Positions 26,002 through 36,058 of a stretch of 64,000 nt of DNA are shown here, piece by piece. Position numbers and translations under genes: made by a program. Under the pieces are notes generated by a model that did not search any database, was not told the DNA's origin, and saw nothing but the letters and a program-made list of their open reading frames with translations. Each line of letters opens with the position of its first letter. Position 1 is the first letter of the stretch. The stretch comes from Propionibacterium sp. oral taxon 192 str. F0372 (lineage in GTDB: Bacteria; Actinomycetota; Actinomycetes; Propionibacteriales; Propionibacteriaceae). The DNA is taken from contig NZ_KE340297.1 in the NCBI RefSeq assembly GCF_000413315.1, forward strand, positions 1,744,581-1,808,580, written 5' to 3'.

Positions 26002-26604
26002 TCAACATCGGTTGTCGGTGGTGCCTATGTCCAGGACGATCTTCACATTCCTGCCGTCGTAGGTCGACCAGTAACGCAGATTGCCCTCGGGCAGCAGTGA
26101 TTCCAGAACCGGCTGGCCGTTGGCAGTGGTACCGTCAAGTGGCTCCGGGAACCCCTGCGTCACGAGCAGAGACCGGTTTGCCGTCAGCCAGTCTTGCCAG
26201 GAGGCCCTGCCATTGGCCGAATGACCGAAGGACCACAAAGTCACTGCGCAACTGCCGTTGAGGGTACGCCCGGTCAACAGCTGGTGGTCAACGGACCACT
26301 CCTTGACTCCCAACTCATCCTGGGCGGAGTTCATCGCATTGTCGACCAGGCGTGCCCATTGCATCGCCACTTCTTGGTCATCGACGGGTGAGGCTGCTGC
26401 TGTGGGCAGGGCCGGTGAGCTGACCGCTCCGGTAGGGGTTGCTTCCTCCGGGCCTGGCGGATTCGCCGGGCCCGTGCCGGTACAACCGCTGAACACCAGC
26501 ACCGATACCGCGAGGGCGATGCCTGTCATGCCCAGCGATCCGGTTCTACTTGCCCGGGTGGTGGTTGTCACGGCTCGTCGATGGGCGCTCGCATGGATGT
26601 CCAT
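26002..26604 (-). CDS. Hypothetical lipoprotein
   Basis: 200 residues from ATG 26604, with GGGAGG just upstream. A long basic n-region precedes the hydrophobic segment ALAVSVLVFSGC (lipobox, Cys41), then a Pro/Ala/Thr linker. The mature domain (about 75-200) has one internal Cys and a C-terminal Cys that could pair, and segments such as WSVDHQLLTGRTLNGSCAVTLW. No family recognised. Convergent with the nifJ operon. It may begin at the internal Met near residue 26, giving a conventional signal peptide. Confidence 0.65.
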   Translation of the reverse strand: MDIHASAHRRAVTTTTRASRTGSLGMTGIALAVSVLVFSGCTGTGPANPPGPEEATPTGAVSSPALPTAAASPVDDQEVAMQWARLVDNAMNSAQDELGVKEWSVDHQLLTGRTLNGSCAVTLWSFGHSANGRASWQDWLTANRSLLVTQGFPEPLDGTTANGQPVLESLLPEGNLRYWSTYDGRNVKIVLDIGTTDNRC

Positions 26605-26644
26605 CAATCCTCCCTGTTACTTGCGGTTGCTCAAAGGGCCGACC

Positions 26645-28396
26645 TCAGTCCTTGATCTGGCAGATCACGTCGCCAGAGCCCACTGGGGTACCGGCTGCGA
26701 TGAGATCGGTGACCACGCCCGAACGATGGGCCAAGATGGGTTGCTCCATCTTCATGGCCTCCAATACCACGACCAAGTCACCCTCGTCGACCCGGGTACC
26801 GTTGGCGACTGCCGCCTTGACGATCGTCCCCTGCATCGGTGAGGTGAGGTCATTGCCGGAGATCTCCGCTTTCTTTGTGCTCCTGGCCCGTCGGTTCGGC
26901 TTCTTCGGTTTGCGTTCGTCGGTGTGCCCGCCCAGCCCGCTGGGTATCTTCACTTCGACACGACGCCCGTTAACCTCGACGACGACGGTACGCATGGGCT
27001 CGGATTCGGTCGGCTCACCGAGTTCCCCGACATAGGGCTCCACTTTGCCGCTGAATTCCGATTCGATCCAGCTGGTGTGCACCCGGAAATCACCGCAGGG
27101 GGCAGTGAAGGCTGCATCGTTCAGTACCACACGATGGAAGGGAAGTACGGTCGGCATGCCTTCAACCTCGAACTCGTCCAGGGCACGCCGGGCCCGTGCC
27201 AAGGCGTGGTCGCGATCGGTGCCGAAAATGATCAGCTTGCCGATCAGCGAGTCGAAGGCACCAGGAACGGACATGCCCCGTTTATAGCCCTCGTCCATCC
27301 GCACACCCGGGCCGCACGGCGGGCGGTAGCGAGTGAGGGTGCCCGGGGCAGGCAGGAAGCCTCGGGCCGCATCCTCGGCATTGATCCGCATCTCGATGGA
27401 ATGTCCGCGCACCACCGGGTCGGATTCGGGCAGATGGGCACCGTCGGCGATGTCCAACTGCCAGCGCACCAAGTCCCACCCGGTTACCTGCTCGGAGACC
27501 GGGTGCTCCACCTGGAGACGGGTGTTGACCTCAAGGAAGGAGATCGTGCCGTCGAGCCCGATAAGGAATTCGCAGGTTCCGGCCCCCACATAGTTGGCCT
27601 CCTGCAGAATCGCCCGTGAGGCTTCGTAGAGCCGCTTCTCCTGGGCGTCGGTGAGGAAAGGAGCGGGAGCCTCTTCGATGAGTTTCTGATGACGGCGCTG
27701 CAGGGAGCAGTCACGGGTGGACACCACGACCACCCGGCCATGCTGGTCCGCCAAGCATTGGGTCTCCACATGGCGGGGCTTGTCCAAGTAGCGTTCGACG
27801 AAGCATTCACCGCGACCGAAGGCAGTGACTGCCTCACGGGTTGCAGACTCGTACTTTTCACGGACTTCCTCGCGGGTGTAGGCCACCTTGAGTCCGCGCC
27901 CACCACCACCGAAGGCTGCTTTGATGGCGATCGGTAGCCCGTGTGTATCGACGAATGCCAGCACCTCCTCGGCATCGGTCACCGGGTCGGGGGTGCCGGG
28001 AACTAGCGGTGCGCCGACCTTCTGCGCGATGTGCCGGGCTTGTACCTTGTCTCCCAACTGCTCAATGGCCGAGGGAGGAGGCCCAACCCAGATCAGCCCG
28101 GCATCAATGACCTTTTGGGCGAATTGGGCATTCTCGGACAGAAAACCGTAGCCGGGATGCACGGCATCAGCCCCTGAGCGCAGAGCGATGTCGATGAGCT
28201 TGTCCTGGTCCAAGTAGGACTCCGCGGGGGTAGATCCGCCCAGGGCAAAGGCCTCGTCGGCGAGGGCGACGAATAACGAATGGTCATCGGTGTCGGCATA
28301 CACCGCTACCGAGGTAATGCCAGCGTCGCGTGCTGCGCGGATGATACGCACCGCAATCTCGCCGCGGTTGGCGACGAGCAGCTTGTAGATCGTCAT
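26645..28396 (-). CDS. Acyl-CoA carboxylase alpha chain: biotin carboxylase plus biotin carboxyl carrier domain
   Basis: 583 residues. Biotin carboxylase (1-450): [20 protein letters not shown]-grasp [26 protein letters not shown]. The BCCP domain carries the biotinyl Lys549 in EAMKMEQ. Carboxylates BCCP-biotin with bicarbonate and ATP; the partner carboxyltransferase is encoded upstream in the same operon. The ATG has GGAGG upstream. As in other actinobacteria, one alpha chain may serve acetyl-, propionyl- or longer acyl-CoA carboxylation, so the substrate is not fixed. BirA at 32305 is the likely biotinylating enzyme. Confidence 0.95.
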   Translation of the reverse strand: MTIYKLLVANRGEIAVRIIRAARDAGITSVAVYADTDDHSLFVALADEAFALGGSTPAESYLDQDKLIDIALRSGADAVHPGYGFLSENAQFAQKVIDAGLIWVGPPPSAIEQLGDKVQARHIAQKVGAPLVPGTPDPVTDAEEVLAFVDTHGLPIAIKAAFGGGGRGLKVAYTREEVREKYESATREAVTAFGRGECFVERYLDKPRHVETQCLADQHGRVVVVSTRDCSLQRRHQKLIEEAPAPFLTDAQEKRLYEASRAILQEANYVGAGTCEFLIGLDGTISFLEVNTRLQVEHPVSEQVTGWDLVRWQLDIADGAHLPESDPVVRGHSIEMRINAEDAARGFLPAPGTLTRYRPPCGPGVRMDEGYKRGMSVPGAFDSLIGKLIIFGTDRDHALARARRALDEFEVEGMPTVLPFHRVVLNDAAFTAPCGDFRVHTSWIESEFSGKVEPYVGELGEPTESEPMRTVVVEVNGRRVEVKIPSGLGGHTDERKPKKPNRRARSTKKAEISGNDLTSPMQGTIVKAAVANGTRVDEGDLVVVLEAMKMEQPILAHRSGVVTDLIAAGTPVGSGDVICQIKD

Positions 28397-28417
28397 ATCT
28401 GTTTCCTCCGGATCATC

Positions 28418-28645
28418 TCAACGCAGCGAACCGCGCCATGCCTTGGGACCGTATAGGAAGGTGGGCCGGATGTTGCGCCAGTAGGCGTTCCAGCCACCGG
28501 AGATCGTCCGGTCCCGGTTGCTGCGCCCCGGCGGGGGAGCAGCCAATGCCGTGGCCAGCACGACCGTCAGGGCCGCGAGTTCCTCGTCGCTCGGGTTCCC
28601 ACGACCCACGAGGAAGCGAATGGTGGGTTCATTCTTGCCGTTCAC
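28418..28645 (-). CDS. accE: Acyl-CoA carboxylase epsilon subunit
   Basis: 75 residues matching the actinobacterial AccE/PccE family: an N-terminal [18 protein letters not shown] helix, a Pro-rich linker and a Trp-rich end (GGWNAYWRN). It stabilises the alpha-beta complex and influences acyl-CoA choice. The GTG start overlaps the beta-chain stop by 4 bp (GTGA), and the alpha chain begins 21 bp downstream, so all three subunits are made from one message. Confidence 0.88.
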   Translation of the reverse strand: MNGKNEPTIRFLVGRGNPSDEELAALTVVLATALAAPPPGRSNRDRTISGGWNAYWRNIRPTFLYGPKAWRGSLR

Positions 28646-30216
28646 AATGGAACATTCCCGTGCTTCTTGGGAGGTAGGGCCTCGCGTTTGGTGCGTAGCA
28701 GCCGCAGGAACCTGATCACCTGGGAGCGGGTCTGGTGAGGGTGGATCACTTGGTCGACGAATCCACGCTCGGCTGCGACATAAGGGTTTGCCAAGGTGCG
28801 GTTGTACTCCTCCACGAGTTCGGAGGCTCGTGTAGTGGGATCTGTGGAATTGGCAAGTTCCTTGCGGTACAGGATTTGCACAGCGCCCTCCGCCCCCATC
28901 ACTGCGATCTGTGCGGTCGGCCAGGCGAGGTTCACGTCGGCACCCAAGTGCTTCGAGCCCATCACGATGTAGGCGCCGCCATAGGCCTTGCGGGTGATCA
29001 CTGTCATGAGTGGGACGGTGGCCTCGGCATAGGCATAGATCAGTTTTGCCCCGCGGCGAATGATCCCGTCGTGTTCCTGTTCGACGCCGGGCAGGAAGCC
29101 GGGCACATCGACGAAGGTGAGCACTGGGATGTTGAAAGCATCACAAGTGCGCACGAAACGTGCGGCCTTCTCCGAGGCCTTGATGTCCAGACAACCGGCT
29201 AATACCTGGGGTTGGTTGGCGACGATTCCGATCGAGCGACCCTCCACTCGGCCGAAACCGCAGATCACATTTGGTGCGTAGAGTTCCATCACCTCGCAGA
29301 AGTCGTCGTCGATGACCGTCCGGATCACATCGCGCATGTCATAGGCTTGCGAAGCAGAATCCGGGATGAGGACATCCAGGCTGCGGTCCCGGTCAGTGAA
29401 GTCCAGATCGACGTCGGTATCGAAGTCGTAAACCGGAGCATCCTCCAGGTTGTTCTGCGGTAGGTAGGTGATCAACTCCCGGACGTATTCGATGGCATCG
29501 GCCTCGTCAATGGCCAAGTAATGGGCGTTGCCCGCTTTGGTGTTGTGAGTCCGCCCACCGCCCAGCTCTTCCATCGAGACATCCTCGCCGGTAACGGTCT
29601 TGATGACCTCCGGGCCAGTGATAAACATCTGGGAAGTCTGGTCAACCATGACGACGAAATCGGTGAGCGCGGGGGAGTAGACGTGGCCACCGGCAGCTGC
29701 CCCCATGATGAGCGATATCTGTGGGATCACTCCGGAAGCTTGCACATTGCGCAGGAAAATGTCGCCGTAGGCGCCCAAGGAGGCCACGCCCTCTTGGATA
29801 CGGGCGCCACCGCCCTCGTTGATGCCGATGAGTGGGCACCCAGTGGTCGTCGCGAAATCGATGATCTTGGCGATCTTTGCCCCGTAGCGCTCCCCCAGAG
29901 AGCCGCCGAAGACCCCGACGTCTTGGGAAAACACGCAGACCGGGCGGCCATGGATGGCCCCCAGTCCGATGATCACCCCGTCACCGTAGGGGCGCTTTGT
30001 CTCCAGGCCGAAGGATGTGGCGCGATGCCGGGCAAATTCATCCATTTCGGTGAATGTGCCCTCATCGAGCAGCATGTCTATCCGCTCGCGGGCGGTCATC
30101 TTGCCCCGGGCATGCTGACGTTCGACGCTCTGGGCTCCGGCGGCATTGATTGCCTGGTCGATCCGGTCGTTGAGATCGGACAGCTTCGCAGCTGTGGTGT
30201 TCGCCTTGGGCTCCAT
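28642..30216 (-). CDS. accD: Acyl-CoA carboxylase beta (carboxyltransferase) chain
   Basis: 524 residues from ATG 30216 ([12 protein letters not shown]). Transfers the carboxyl group from biotin to an acyl-CoA, giving malonyl- or methylmalonyl-CoA. Two crotonase-fold halves with oxyanion glycines are visible ([72 protein letters not shown]). Beta chains with an epsilon partner are typical of AccD5/PccB-type complexes. First gene of the beta-epsilon-alpha operon. Extension to an upstream TTG at 30267 is unlikely. Confidence 0.94.
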   Translation of the reverse strand: MEPKANTTAAKLSDLNDRIDQAINAAGAQSVERQHARGKMTARERIDMLLDEGTFTEMDEFARHRATSFGLETKRPYGDGVIIGLGAIHGRPVCVFSQDVGVFGGSLGERYGAKIAKIIDFATTTGCPLIGINEGGGARIQEGVASLGAYGDIFLRNVQASGVIPQISLIMGAAAGGHVYSPALTDFVVMVDQTSQMFITGPEVIKTVTGEDVSMEELGGGRTHNTKAGNAHYLAIDEADAIEYVRELITYLPQNNLEDAPVYDFDTDVDLDFTDRDRSLDVLIPDSASQAYDMRDVIRTVIDDDFCEVMELYAPNVICGFGRVEGRSIGIVANQPQVLAGCLDIKASEKAARFVRTCDAFNIPVLTFVDVPGFLPGVEQEHDGIIRRGAKLIYAYAEATVPLMTVITRKAYGGAYIVMGSKHLGADVNLAWPTAQIAVMGAEGAVQILYRKELANSTDPTTRASELVEEYNRTLANPYVAAERGFVDQVIHPHQTRSQVIRFLRLLRTKREALPPKKHGNVPL

Positions 30217-30362
30217 GGAATCCGAGGATAGTTCCCGTTGGCACCGTTTCGTCACTTCGGGGCCCAACTACTGGCGTATGGACCAGATGGGGTGATTATC
30301 CGAGGTGGTTGTGACGGATGTCATCCGGCTTCGCTTGATCTGTCCCTGGACCCAGCTGGTAG

Positions 30363-31079
30363 TCACAGTAATTCGGGATTCAGCCTTTCGATCGCTACTC
30401 CGGAGGTCGTCGGCTCACTTGATGGCGACATGCGCAACGCACGTGCACCCTCGCGTTCGGTCACTGCTTTGGCCAGTTTTCCGTTGATCCAGTGCAGCGC
30501 GGCCCCGTCGTCGACGGCGTAGCCGCCAGGTAGCGCCCCATTGGCGATCGCATCGGTGAACACGGGCTGACGCTCCGATTCGCCGTCCCAGTGTGGGCAG
30601 AAAGAACCCGACAACACTCCCAAGCCATTCTTGACCGGACGCAGATCACCGAAGGCATCCGACAAACAGGCGTCATACCAGCAGGCGGCGCCTGCGGAGA
30701 GCCCGCCCAACACGATATTGTCGCCGTTCGTGATCCGCTCGGTGAGCAGCCGGTCGACACCGTGGGCGCGCCACAAGGCCAGCAGATTGACTGTGTTGCC
30801 CCCGCCTACCACCAGCAAATCTGCCCTTGCGAGCTGGGCGACTGAGGCCGCGGCATCATTCCACAGGGTGAGCACGGAGGTACGCATTCCCATTGCACCG
30901 TAGGCGGTCAGGAACCGGTGGATGTAGGAGGCATCGTCGGCCGATGCAGTGGGAGCAAAACACACCAGTGGAGTGCGCTTACCGGTGAGTTCGACCAGAT
31001 AACGGTCGAGGTTGGTGGGGGCTCCATTCTCGGTCATTGAGAACCCACCGCCACCCATGGTCAAGATGTGCGCGGTCAT
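30363..31079 (-). CDS. pepE: Peptidase E / cyanophycinase-like S51 family protein
   Basis: 238 residues. The catalytic Ser128 lies in the nucleophile elbow GGLSAGAACW. VVGGGNTVNLLALWR and the C-terminal GYAVDDGAALHW are typical of S51 alpha-aspartyl dipeptidases, which cleave N-terminal Asp from dipeptides. Its ATG overlaps the stop of the LigT-like gene (ATGA). Last gene of the maf-ligT-pepE operon. The annotation within S51 could be refined, but the family is clear. Confidence 0.88.
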   Translation of the reverse strand: MTAHILTMGGGGFSMTENGAPTNLDRYLVELTGKRTPLVCFAPTASADDASYIHRFLTAYGAMGMRTSVLTLWNDAAASVAQLARADLLVVGGGNTVNLLALWRAHGVDRLLTERITNGDNIVLGGLSAGAACWYDACLSDAFGDLRPVKNGLGVLSGSFCPHWDGESERQPVFTDAIANGALPGGYAVDDGAALHWINGKLAKAVTEREGARALRMSPSSEPTTSGVAIERLNPELL

Positions 31080-31603
31080 GGGCTCATTGTTTCATGCCCG
31101 CCCAGGCGCCAGCGGTGCATCTCGTGACAGTTCCCGGACTCATACCACACCAGCTGCATCTCAAAGACGTGGTGATGCGCCGGTAATAGTGCAGCGATCG
31201 CTCGTCGGGTTGATGCCAGGTCAACCGTCGTCGATACGGCATCCAGGGTTAGGTGCGGGGTCGGGCTAGGAGCTCCATTGGGTACCACCGACGGGTGAGC
31301 CGCCCATACTTGCCGGGTCAGTTCCCGCAGCGGGGCGCCGGGGGTGGGGATCAAGTGAATGATCCCATTGCGGAAGACGTCCACCTCGTTCAGCACGATA
31401 TCAAAGGGGGGTGTGCGCTGTGCGATGGCCGAGATCGCGCCCAGGTTCCACTCATGCAATGGTGCCAGCACAGTAATGTGTGCGTGGTGGAAGCCGGGGT
31501 CCTTGGAGACAAAACCGGGATCATAAAACCGGTTCCGCTCCCGGACCCAGTCCTCCAAGGGGGCCACGCCGATTTGTAGGACACCGTGACCTGGCCAGTT
31601 CAC
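31076..31603 (-). CDS. 2'-5' RNA ligase superfamily (LigT/cyclic phosphodiesterase-like) protein
   Basis: 175 residues from GTG 31603. Two H-x-T motifs define the fold: HHAHITVLAP and PHLTLDAV, each providing a catalytic His/Thr pair. Family members act on 2',3'-cyclic phosphates of RNA or on small cyclic phosphodiesters. The start overlaps the maf stop (GTGA) and the stop overlaps the pepE start, so it is translationally locked into the operon. Actual substrate unknown. Confidence 0.8.
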   Translation of the reverse strand: MNWPGHGVLQIGVAPLEDWVRERNRFYDPGFVSKDPGFHHAHITVLAPLHEWNLGAISAIAQRTPPFDIVLNEVDVFRNGIIHLIPTPGAPLRELTRQVWAAHPSVVPNGAPSPTPHLTLDAVSTTVDLASTRRAIAALLPAHHHVFEMQLVWYESGNCHEMHRWRLGGHETMSP

Positions 31604-32241
31604 CGACGCCACAGCTGGTGCCAACCGATTCCCAGGTCGATAAGCATCTGACGCACCAGTGGTAGCGATATGCCAACCACATTGTGCGGATCCCCGATGA
31701 TGGAGGTGATAAATGCCCCGCCGTAACCGTCGATAGCAAAGGCACCGGCCACCCGCTGTGGTTCCCCGGTGGCAGCATAGGCGGCGATCTCTGCCTCGGT
31801 CAGGTCGGCGAAGGTGACCTCGGTAGTGGCGCACCGCACTTGGGAATGGACTTCGGTGGGCGAGGTGACTACAGCCGCGAAGTGCCCTGTGTGGAATAAA
31901 CCCCGTCGCCCACGCATCCGGTACCAGCGGACCACCGCGGCCTCGGCGGTTCCGGGCTTGCCGTGTACCCGCCCCTCAATCTCTAGCATGGAATCGCAGG
32001 CGAGCAGCACCAGCGGGGCTTGCGCTGTCGGACTCTGGGAGAGCAGATCGGCCAGGACGGATTCGCCCTTGAGCCGTGCCCGTGCCCGGGTCAGTTCGCG
32101 TGGGTCGGCGGCGGTCACTGAGGCCTCATCGACCTTAGGGGCGATGACCAGGGGATCCAGCCCAGACGCGTGCAGGGTCTTCAATCGCGCCGGTGAGCTT
32201 GAGGCCAGAACAAGGCGGGGAACAGGGGCAGGATGGTTCAC
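31600..32241 (-). CDS. maf: Maf-like nucleotide pyrophosphatase
   Basis: 213 residues. LVLASSSPARLKTL at the N-terminus, the PKVDEASV loop, ACDSMLEIEGRVHGKP and GAFAIDGYGGAFI identify the Maf/YhdE house-cleaning pyrophosphatase family, which hydrolyses non-canonical or pyrimidine NTPs. GTG 32241 is chosen because TACGAT (32248-32253 on the minus strand) ends 6 nt before it, a leaderless arrangement. Longer upstream readings of this frame are not supported. Divergent from birA. Confidence 0.92.
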   Translation of the reverse strand: MNHPAPVPRLVLASSSPARLKTLHASGLDPLVIAPKVDEASVTAADPRELTRARARLKGESVLADLLSQSPTAQAPLVLLACDSMLEIEGRVHGKPGTAEAAVVRWYRMRGRRGLFHTGHFAAVVTSPTEVHSQVRCATTEVTFADLTEAEIAAYAATGEPQRVAGAFAIDGYGGAFITSIIGDPHNVVGISLPLVRQMLIDLGIGWHQLWRR

Positions 32242-32304
32242 CCCTCCATCGTAGGTTGCATATCTGACAAGGACACTGTTCGCCCGGGTGGGCACAATGG
32301 ATAT

Positions 32305-33078
32305 ATGCCTTCTTGCCCGCCACTGGATATCGACCGGATTACCCCCATGCTGCAAGGACGGTGGCAGGTTACGACGGTCGTCTCGACGGGTTCGACCAAT
32401 GCGGACCTGCTGGTCCGGGCACGACGGGGCGCTGAGGCCGGACAGGTGCTGGTGGCGGAGAATCAGACCGCGGGGCGAGGGCGTTTTGAGCGGTGCTGGC
32501 TGTCCCCTCCGGGCTCCTCCCTGTCCACATCGGTGCTGTTGCGGCCCAGCCGTCCGATGACCGACTGGGGATGGTTGTCCCTGTTGGTGGGGGTCGCCGT
32601 CCGTGATGGGGTGGCCGCGGCGGGTGCCGGTGATCGTGTCCGTCTCAAATGGCCCAACGACGTCTTGGTGGGCGGACGCAAGATCTGCGGAATCCTCTGT
32701 GAGGGAGCTGGAGCTGCAGTGGTCTGCGGATTTGGCATTAATGTTTCCCAAGGCCTCGACGAATTAGTCTTTCCCAATGCGACCTCGTTGTTGCTGGAGG
32801 GACTGCCCACCGACAAGACCCTCGTCTTGGCTGCAATCTTGCGCAGGTTCGCCGAACTCGTCGACGCCTGGGATGACGGCCAGGATGTCTCACCGGACTA
32901 CATCGCTGCCTGCTCCACCATCGGACGTCAAGTGCGGGTACATCTGGATGCCGAGCACCCCGATGAGGGAACGGTCGTCGGCACCGCAGTCGGGATCGGT
33001 GATGACGGTGAACTTTTGGTGGAGATCGACGGTGAGATTCGTCCCTTCAGTGCCGGAGATGTGGTTCATCTGCGATGA
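32305..33078 (+). CDS. birA: Biotin-[acyl-CoA carboxylase] ligase
   Basis: 257 residues, the class I ligase without a DNA-binding domain, so it is not itself the biotin repressor. The catalytic domain shows STGSTNADL, the biotinyl-AMP loop GRGRFERCW, KWPNDVLVGGRKICGIL and a small C-terminal SH3-like cap (GELLVEIDGEIRPFSAGDVV). It modifies Lys549 of the carboxylase alpha chain at 26645. CACAAT (32293-32298) ends 6 nt before the ATG, so the start may be leaderless. Overlaps the PH-domain gene (ATGA). Confidence 0.93.
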   Translation: MPSCPPLDIDRITPMLQGRWQVTTVVSTGSTNADLLVRARRGAEAGQVLVAENQTAGRGRFERCWLSPPGSSLSTSVLLRPSRPMTDWGWLSLLVGVAVRDGVAAAGAGDRVRLKWPNDVLVGGRKICGILCEGAGAAVVCGFGINVSQGLDELVFPNATSLLLEGLPTDKTLVLAAILRRFAELVDAWDDGQDVSPDYIAACSTIGRQVRVHLDAEHPDEGTVVGTAVGIGDDGELLVEIDGEIRPFSAGDVVHLR

Positions 33079-33563
33079 GGTTTGCCAGCGACGAGGAGCT
33101 GATCTTCCGCACCCGCCCCCATGTCGTGGTGCTGGCCCCAGCGGTGGCTTGGTTGCTTCTGGATGCCGCCTTGGCGGGGGTCGGCCTTGCTCTGCTTGGC
33201 CCTGGTCCCCAGCGGGTAATCATGTGGGGCGTGCTCGGGGTGGTGCTGTTGTTCGGGGTGGCCCGACCGCTGGTTCGCTGGGCGACGACGGTTGTCACCC
33301 TCACTGACCGGCGACTGGTGGTGACGACCGGTGCTATCCGCCGCGATTCCCGGGTGATGCTGTTGGGGAGGATCGTGGAAACTGTCGTGCGCAGGTCTGG
33401 GTGGGAACGCATCATCGGTGCAGGAACCCTCGTCATGTGGACCTCGGAAGGGCACTATCTGAACGTCAGGAACCTGCCCAGGGCCAAGTGGATTGCCGAG
33501 GCCGTCGATGAACTCGCGGCCGAGAGCCGCGACCCAGGCGATCCGCTCGCCGGGCACCTCTAA
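33075..33563 (+). CDS. PH domain-containing membrane protein (bPH_2/DUF304-like)
   Basis: 162 residues. Two transmembrane helices (about 18-42 and 46-66) precede a bacterial PH-like domain beginning TTVVTLTDRRLVVTTGAIRRDSRVMLLGRIV. This layout is common in actinobacterial proteins encoded near birA and purK. Function unknown, probably membrane-associated scaffolding. Translationally coupled to birA; purK starts 10 bp after its stop. Confidence 0.82.
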   Translation: MRFASDEELIFRTRPHVVVLAPAVAWLLLDAALAGVGLALLGPGPQRVIMWGVLGVVLLFGVARPLVRWATTVVTLTDRRLVVTTGAIRRDSRVMLLGRIVETVVRRSGWERIIGAGTLVMWTSEGHYLNVRNLPRAKWIAEAVDELAAESRDPGDPLAGHL

Positions 33564-33573
33564 ACTTAGCCGG

Positions 33574-34731
33574 GTGAGCATCTCGATCGGAGTCGTCGGA
33601 GGCGGGCAGCTCGCCCGCATGATGTATGCACCGGCCACTGCCTTGGGTTTGGACATGCACCTGCTGGCCGAGGGCCCCGATACCGGGGCGGCTAAGGTCT
33701 ACCACCAGGTTGAGGTGGGTGATTATAACGATCGGACCGTCGTCGAGGGATTCGTTGCACGCATTGATGTGCTGACCTTCGACCACGAACACGTCCCGAC
33801 CATTCTCCTGCGTGGACTTCAAGAGGTCGGCAAGGTGGTACGCCCCGGCCCAGAGGCTCTTCAATACGCTCAAGACAAGGCACTGATGCGCCAGCGACTC
33901 ACCGGGATGGGAATCCCTGCTCCCACCTGGGAGGTCTGCTCGAGCGAGGCGCAGCTGGTCAATTTCGGCGAGCGTATCGGGTGGCCCGTCGTCGCCAAGA
34001 CCTCTCGCGGTGGCTACGACGGTCATGGTGTGTGGAAGCTTGATGGGCCCCGGGATGCCGGGATCCCCTTTGCCGGGGCTTTGCCGGATTCTGCGGGAGA
34101 ACGGGTCGAGATCATCGGCGAGGAATACGTCGACTTCGTCAGGGAGTTGTCGGTGTTGGTGGTCCGGGATGCCGGGGACCGGGTACTCGCCTACCCAGTG
34201 ACGGAAACCATCCAACGTGGTGGGGTGTGCCGTCAGACGATCACCCCGGCCCCGGGCCTGTCCCCGCAACAGACGGATGCAATCGTGGCGATGGGGTGCC
34301 GCATTGCCTCGGAGCTCGGAGTGGTCGGGGTTCTCGCCGTCGAACTGATGCAGCGTGGCGATGGCAGCGTGGTCGTCAACGAACTGGCGATGCGCCCGCA
34401 CAATACCGGTCACTGGACGCTTGATGGGGCCGTCACCTCGCAGTTCGAGAACCATCTGCGGGCTGTGGCCGGGCTGCCATTGGGCGACACCTCCGCCAGG
34501 GCGCCGTGGACAGTCATGGTCAACATTCTGGGCGGCGAATTGACCGACCTCACTGCGGGACTGCGCGAGGTACTGGCTGACCCCGGGGTGCGGGTCGAGT
34601 TGTACGGTAAACAGATGCGGTCCGGCCGCAAGGTGGGCCATGTCAACGCTTGGGGAGATGATCTCGCCCGGGTCCGGGAACGGGCCGAGAACGCGGCCCG
34701 TCATTTCATGGAGGGAACCAAGGAACAATGA
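33574..34731 (+). CDS. purK: N5-carboxyaminoimidazole ribonucleotide synthase PurK
   Basis: ATP-grasp enzyme of 385 residues converting AIR and bicarbonate to N5-[41 protein letters not shown] and [14 protein letters not shown] are diagnostic. GTG 33574 is preceded by TAAACT (33561-33566) at exactly 7 nt with no ribosome-binding site, an excellent leaderless candidate. Overlaps purE (ATGA), so the two consecutive enzymes are coupled. Confidence 0.96.
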   Translation: MSISIGVVGGGQLARMMYAPATALGLDMHLLAEGPDTGAAKVYHQVEVGDYNDRTVVEGFVARIDVLTFDHEHVPTILLRGLQEVGKVVRPGPEALQYAQDKALMRQRLTGMGIPAPTWEVCSSEAQLVNFGERIGWPVVAKTSRGGYDGHGVWKLDGPRDAGIPFAGALPDSAGERVEIIGEEYVDFVRELSVLVVRDAGDRVLAYPVTETIQRGGVCRQTITPAPGLSPQQTDAIVAMGCRIASELGVVGVLAVELMQRGDGSVVVNELAMRPHNTGHWTLDGAVTSQFENHLRAVAGLPLGDTSARAPWTVMVNILGGELTDLTAGLREVLADPGVRVELYGKQMRSGRKVGHVNAWGDDLARVRERAENAARHFMEGTKEQ

Positions 34732-35225
34732 TGAATCCACTGGTGGGCATCGTGATGGGCTCTGATTCCGACTGGCCCACGATGGAACCCGCGGCCCAGG
34801 TGTTGAACGAATTCGGGATCGCGCACGAGATCGATGTTGTCTCAGCGCACCGGATGCCCGAGGAGATGGTTAGCTACGGACGCTCGGCCCACACCCGCGG
34901 GCTGAAGGTGCTCGTCGCAGGGGCGGGGGGAGCGGCCCACCTGCCTGGGATGCTCGCAGCTCTCACCCCGCTGCCGGTCATCGGCGTACCGGTTCCGCTG
35001 ACGTATCTCGATGGCATGGATTCGCTGATGTCGATTGTCCAGATGCCATCGGGGGTTCCCGTCGCGACGGTGGCCATCGGTGCAGCCCGCAATGCCGGCC
35101 TGCTCGCCGCGCGCATCTTATCGGTGGGTGATTCCTCCCTCATTGAGCGGATGGTCGATTTCCAGTCGTCGCTGCGTGATGTGGCCTTGGCTAAGGGTGA
35201 GGCCTTCCGTGGTCGCCGCTCCTGA
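34728..35225 (+). CDS. purE: N5-CAIR mutase PurE
   Basis: 165 residues, class I Pur[34 protein letters not shown] and the C-terminal [10 protein letters not shown] block are present, including the catalytic His in SAHR. Converts N5-CAIR to CAIR. The ATGA overlap with purK ties their translation; the acyltransferase gene begins inside its 3' end. Confidence 0.96.
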   Translation: MMNPLVGIVMGSDSDWPTMEPAAQVLNEFGIAHEIDVVSAHRMPEEMVSYGRSAHTRGLKVLVAGAGGAAHLPGMLAALTPLPVIGVPVPLTYLDGMDSLMSIVQMPSGVPVATVAIGAARNAGLLAARILSVGDSSLIERMVDFQSSLRDVALAKGEAFRGRRS

Positions 35226-35952
35226 TTTCCGGGCCGGTTCCCGCTCAAATTCACCACTGAGCACCCCTAACCATCCGGGGGACACGAACGTCTACCGTAC
35301 CTTGGCGCGGGTCTGTGGTGCGGTATTCCGGGCGACGATCGAGGAGACCTGGGACGACGCCACCCAACTCCCGGTTAATGGTGGGGTCCTCGTTGTCGCC
35401 AACCATGTGACCAATCTCGACACCCTCATGCTGGGGCGTTATCTGATTTGGTCTGGGCGCTGGCCCCGCTATTTGGGCAAGGCCGAGTTGTGGAAGGTAC
35501 CGGGGATCGGCTGGTTGGGTGACAGGTGCGGGCAGATCCCAGTGCACCGCGGAACCGACAAGGCGGCAGATTCGCTCCAGCCCGCGAAACAGGCGCTTCG
35601 TGAAGGTCAGTGCGTGGCGATCTTCCCGGAGGGACATCGCACCACCGACCCAGGTAGATGGCCCGACCCGAAGGGACGCACCGGAGCGGCCCGGCTGGCC
35701 TTGGCGACCGGAGTGCCGGTGGTGCCGGTTGCCCACTGGGGAACCCACGAGATCTTCCCGGCCAAGGGATTCTCTTTACCTAGGCTGTGGCCTCGAAAGC
35801 ACGTCGAGATTAAAATGGGTGATCCGGTTGATCTCGGTGGCCTCGACGATCCAGATGATCGCGAACAGGTGCGGGAGGCCACCCGGCGGATCATGGTGAC
35901 GATCACCTCACTCGTTGCGGAATTGCGCGGCGAACCAGCCCCTGCGTGCTGA
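35209..35952 (+). CDS. plsC: 1-acyl-glycerol-3-phosphate acyltransferase-like (PlsC) protein
   Basis: 247 residues from GTG 35209, with AAGGGTGAGG just upstream inside purE (17-bp overlap). H-x4-D motif in NHVTNLDT, a glycerol-phosphate-binding [12 protein letters not shown] region and [13 protein letters not shown] identify the PlsC family, which transfers acyl chains to lysophospholipids. Membrane-associated. Its coupling to purKE is probably a matter of genome packing. A terminator hairpin at 36005-36036 ends the operon. Confidence 0.88.
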   Translation: MVAAPDFRAGSRSNSPLSTPNHPGDTNVYRTLARVCGAVFRATIEETWDDATQLPVNGGVLVVANHVTNLDTLMLGRYLIWSGRWPRYLGKAELWKVPGIGWLGDRCGQIPVHRGTDKAADSLQPAKQALREGQCVAIFPEGHRTTDPGRWPDPKGRTGAARLALATGVPVVPVAHWGTHEIFPAKGFSLPRLWPRKHVEIKMGDPVDLGGLDDPDDREQVREATRRIMVTITSLVAELRGEPAPAC

Positions 35953-36004
35953 TATCCCACGCAAACACGACCGGAGATCGGTGGCACGTGGTTCATGACA
36001 CGAC

Positions 36005-36036
36005 GTGGTCTCAATGGATAACTCCATTGAGACCAC
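36005..36036. terminator. Bidirectional terminator-like hairpin
   Basis: Perfect 13-bp inverted repeat (36005-36017 and 36024-36036) with a 6-nt loop ATAACT, between convergent plsC and the ABC permease gene. Confidence 0.85.
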
Positions 36037-36058
36037 GCACACTGTTGACCGAGGTGGA

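Noticed and set aside
30315-30327. 13-bp palindrome CGGATG-T-CATCCG upstream of accD
   Set aside because: Tempting as an operator for the carboxylase operon, but it is short, 99 bp from the start codon, and no matching site was seen at birA or elsewhere in the window.
32242-32751. Upstream extension of maf by about 170 codons
   Set aside because: The extension runs antisense through birA, and a GTG with a leaderless promoter at 32241 gives the normal Maf length.
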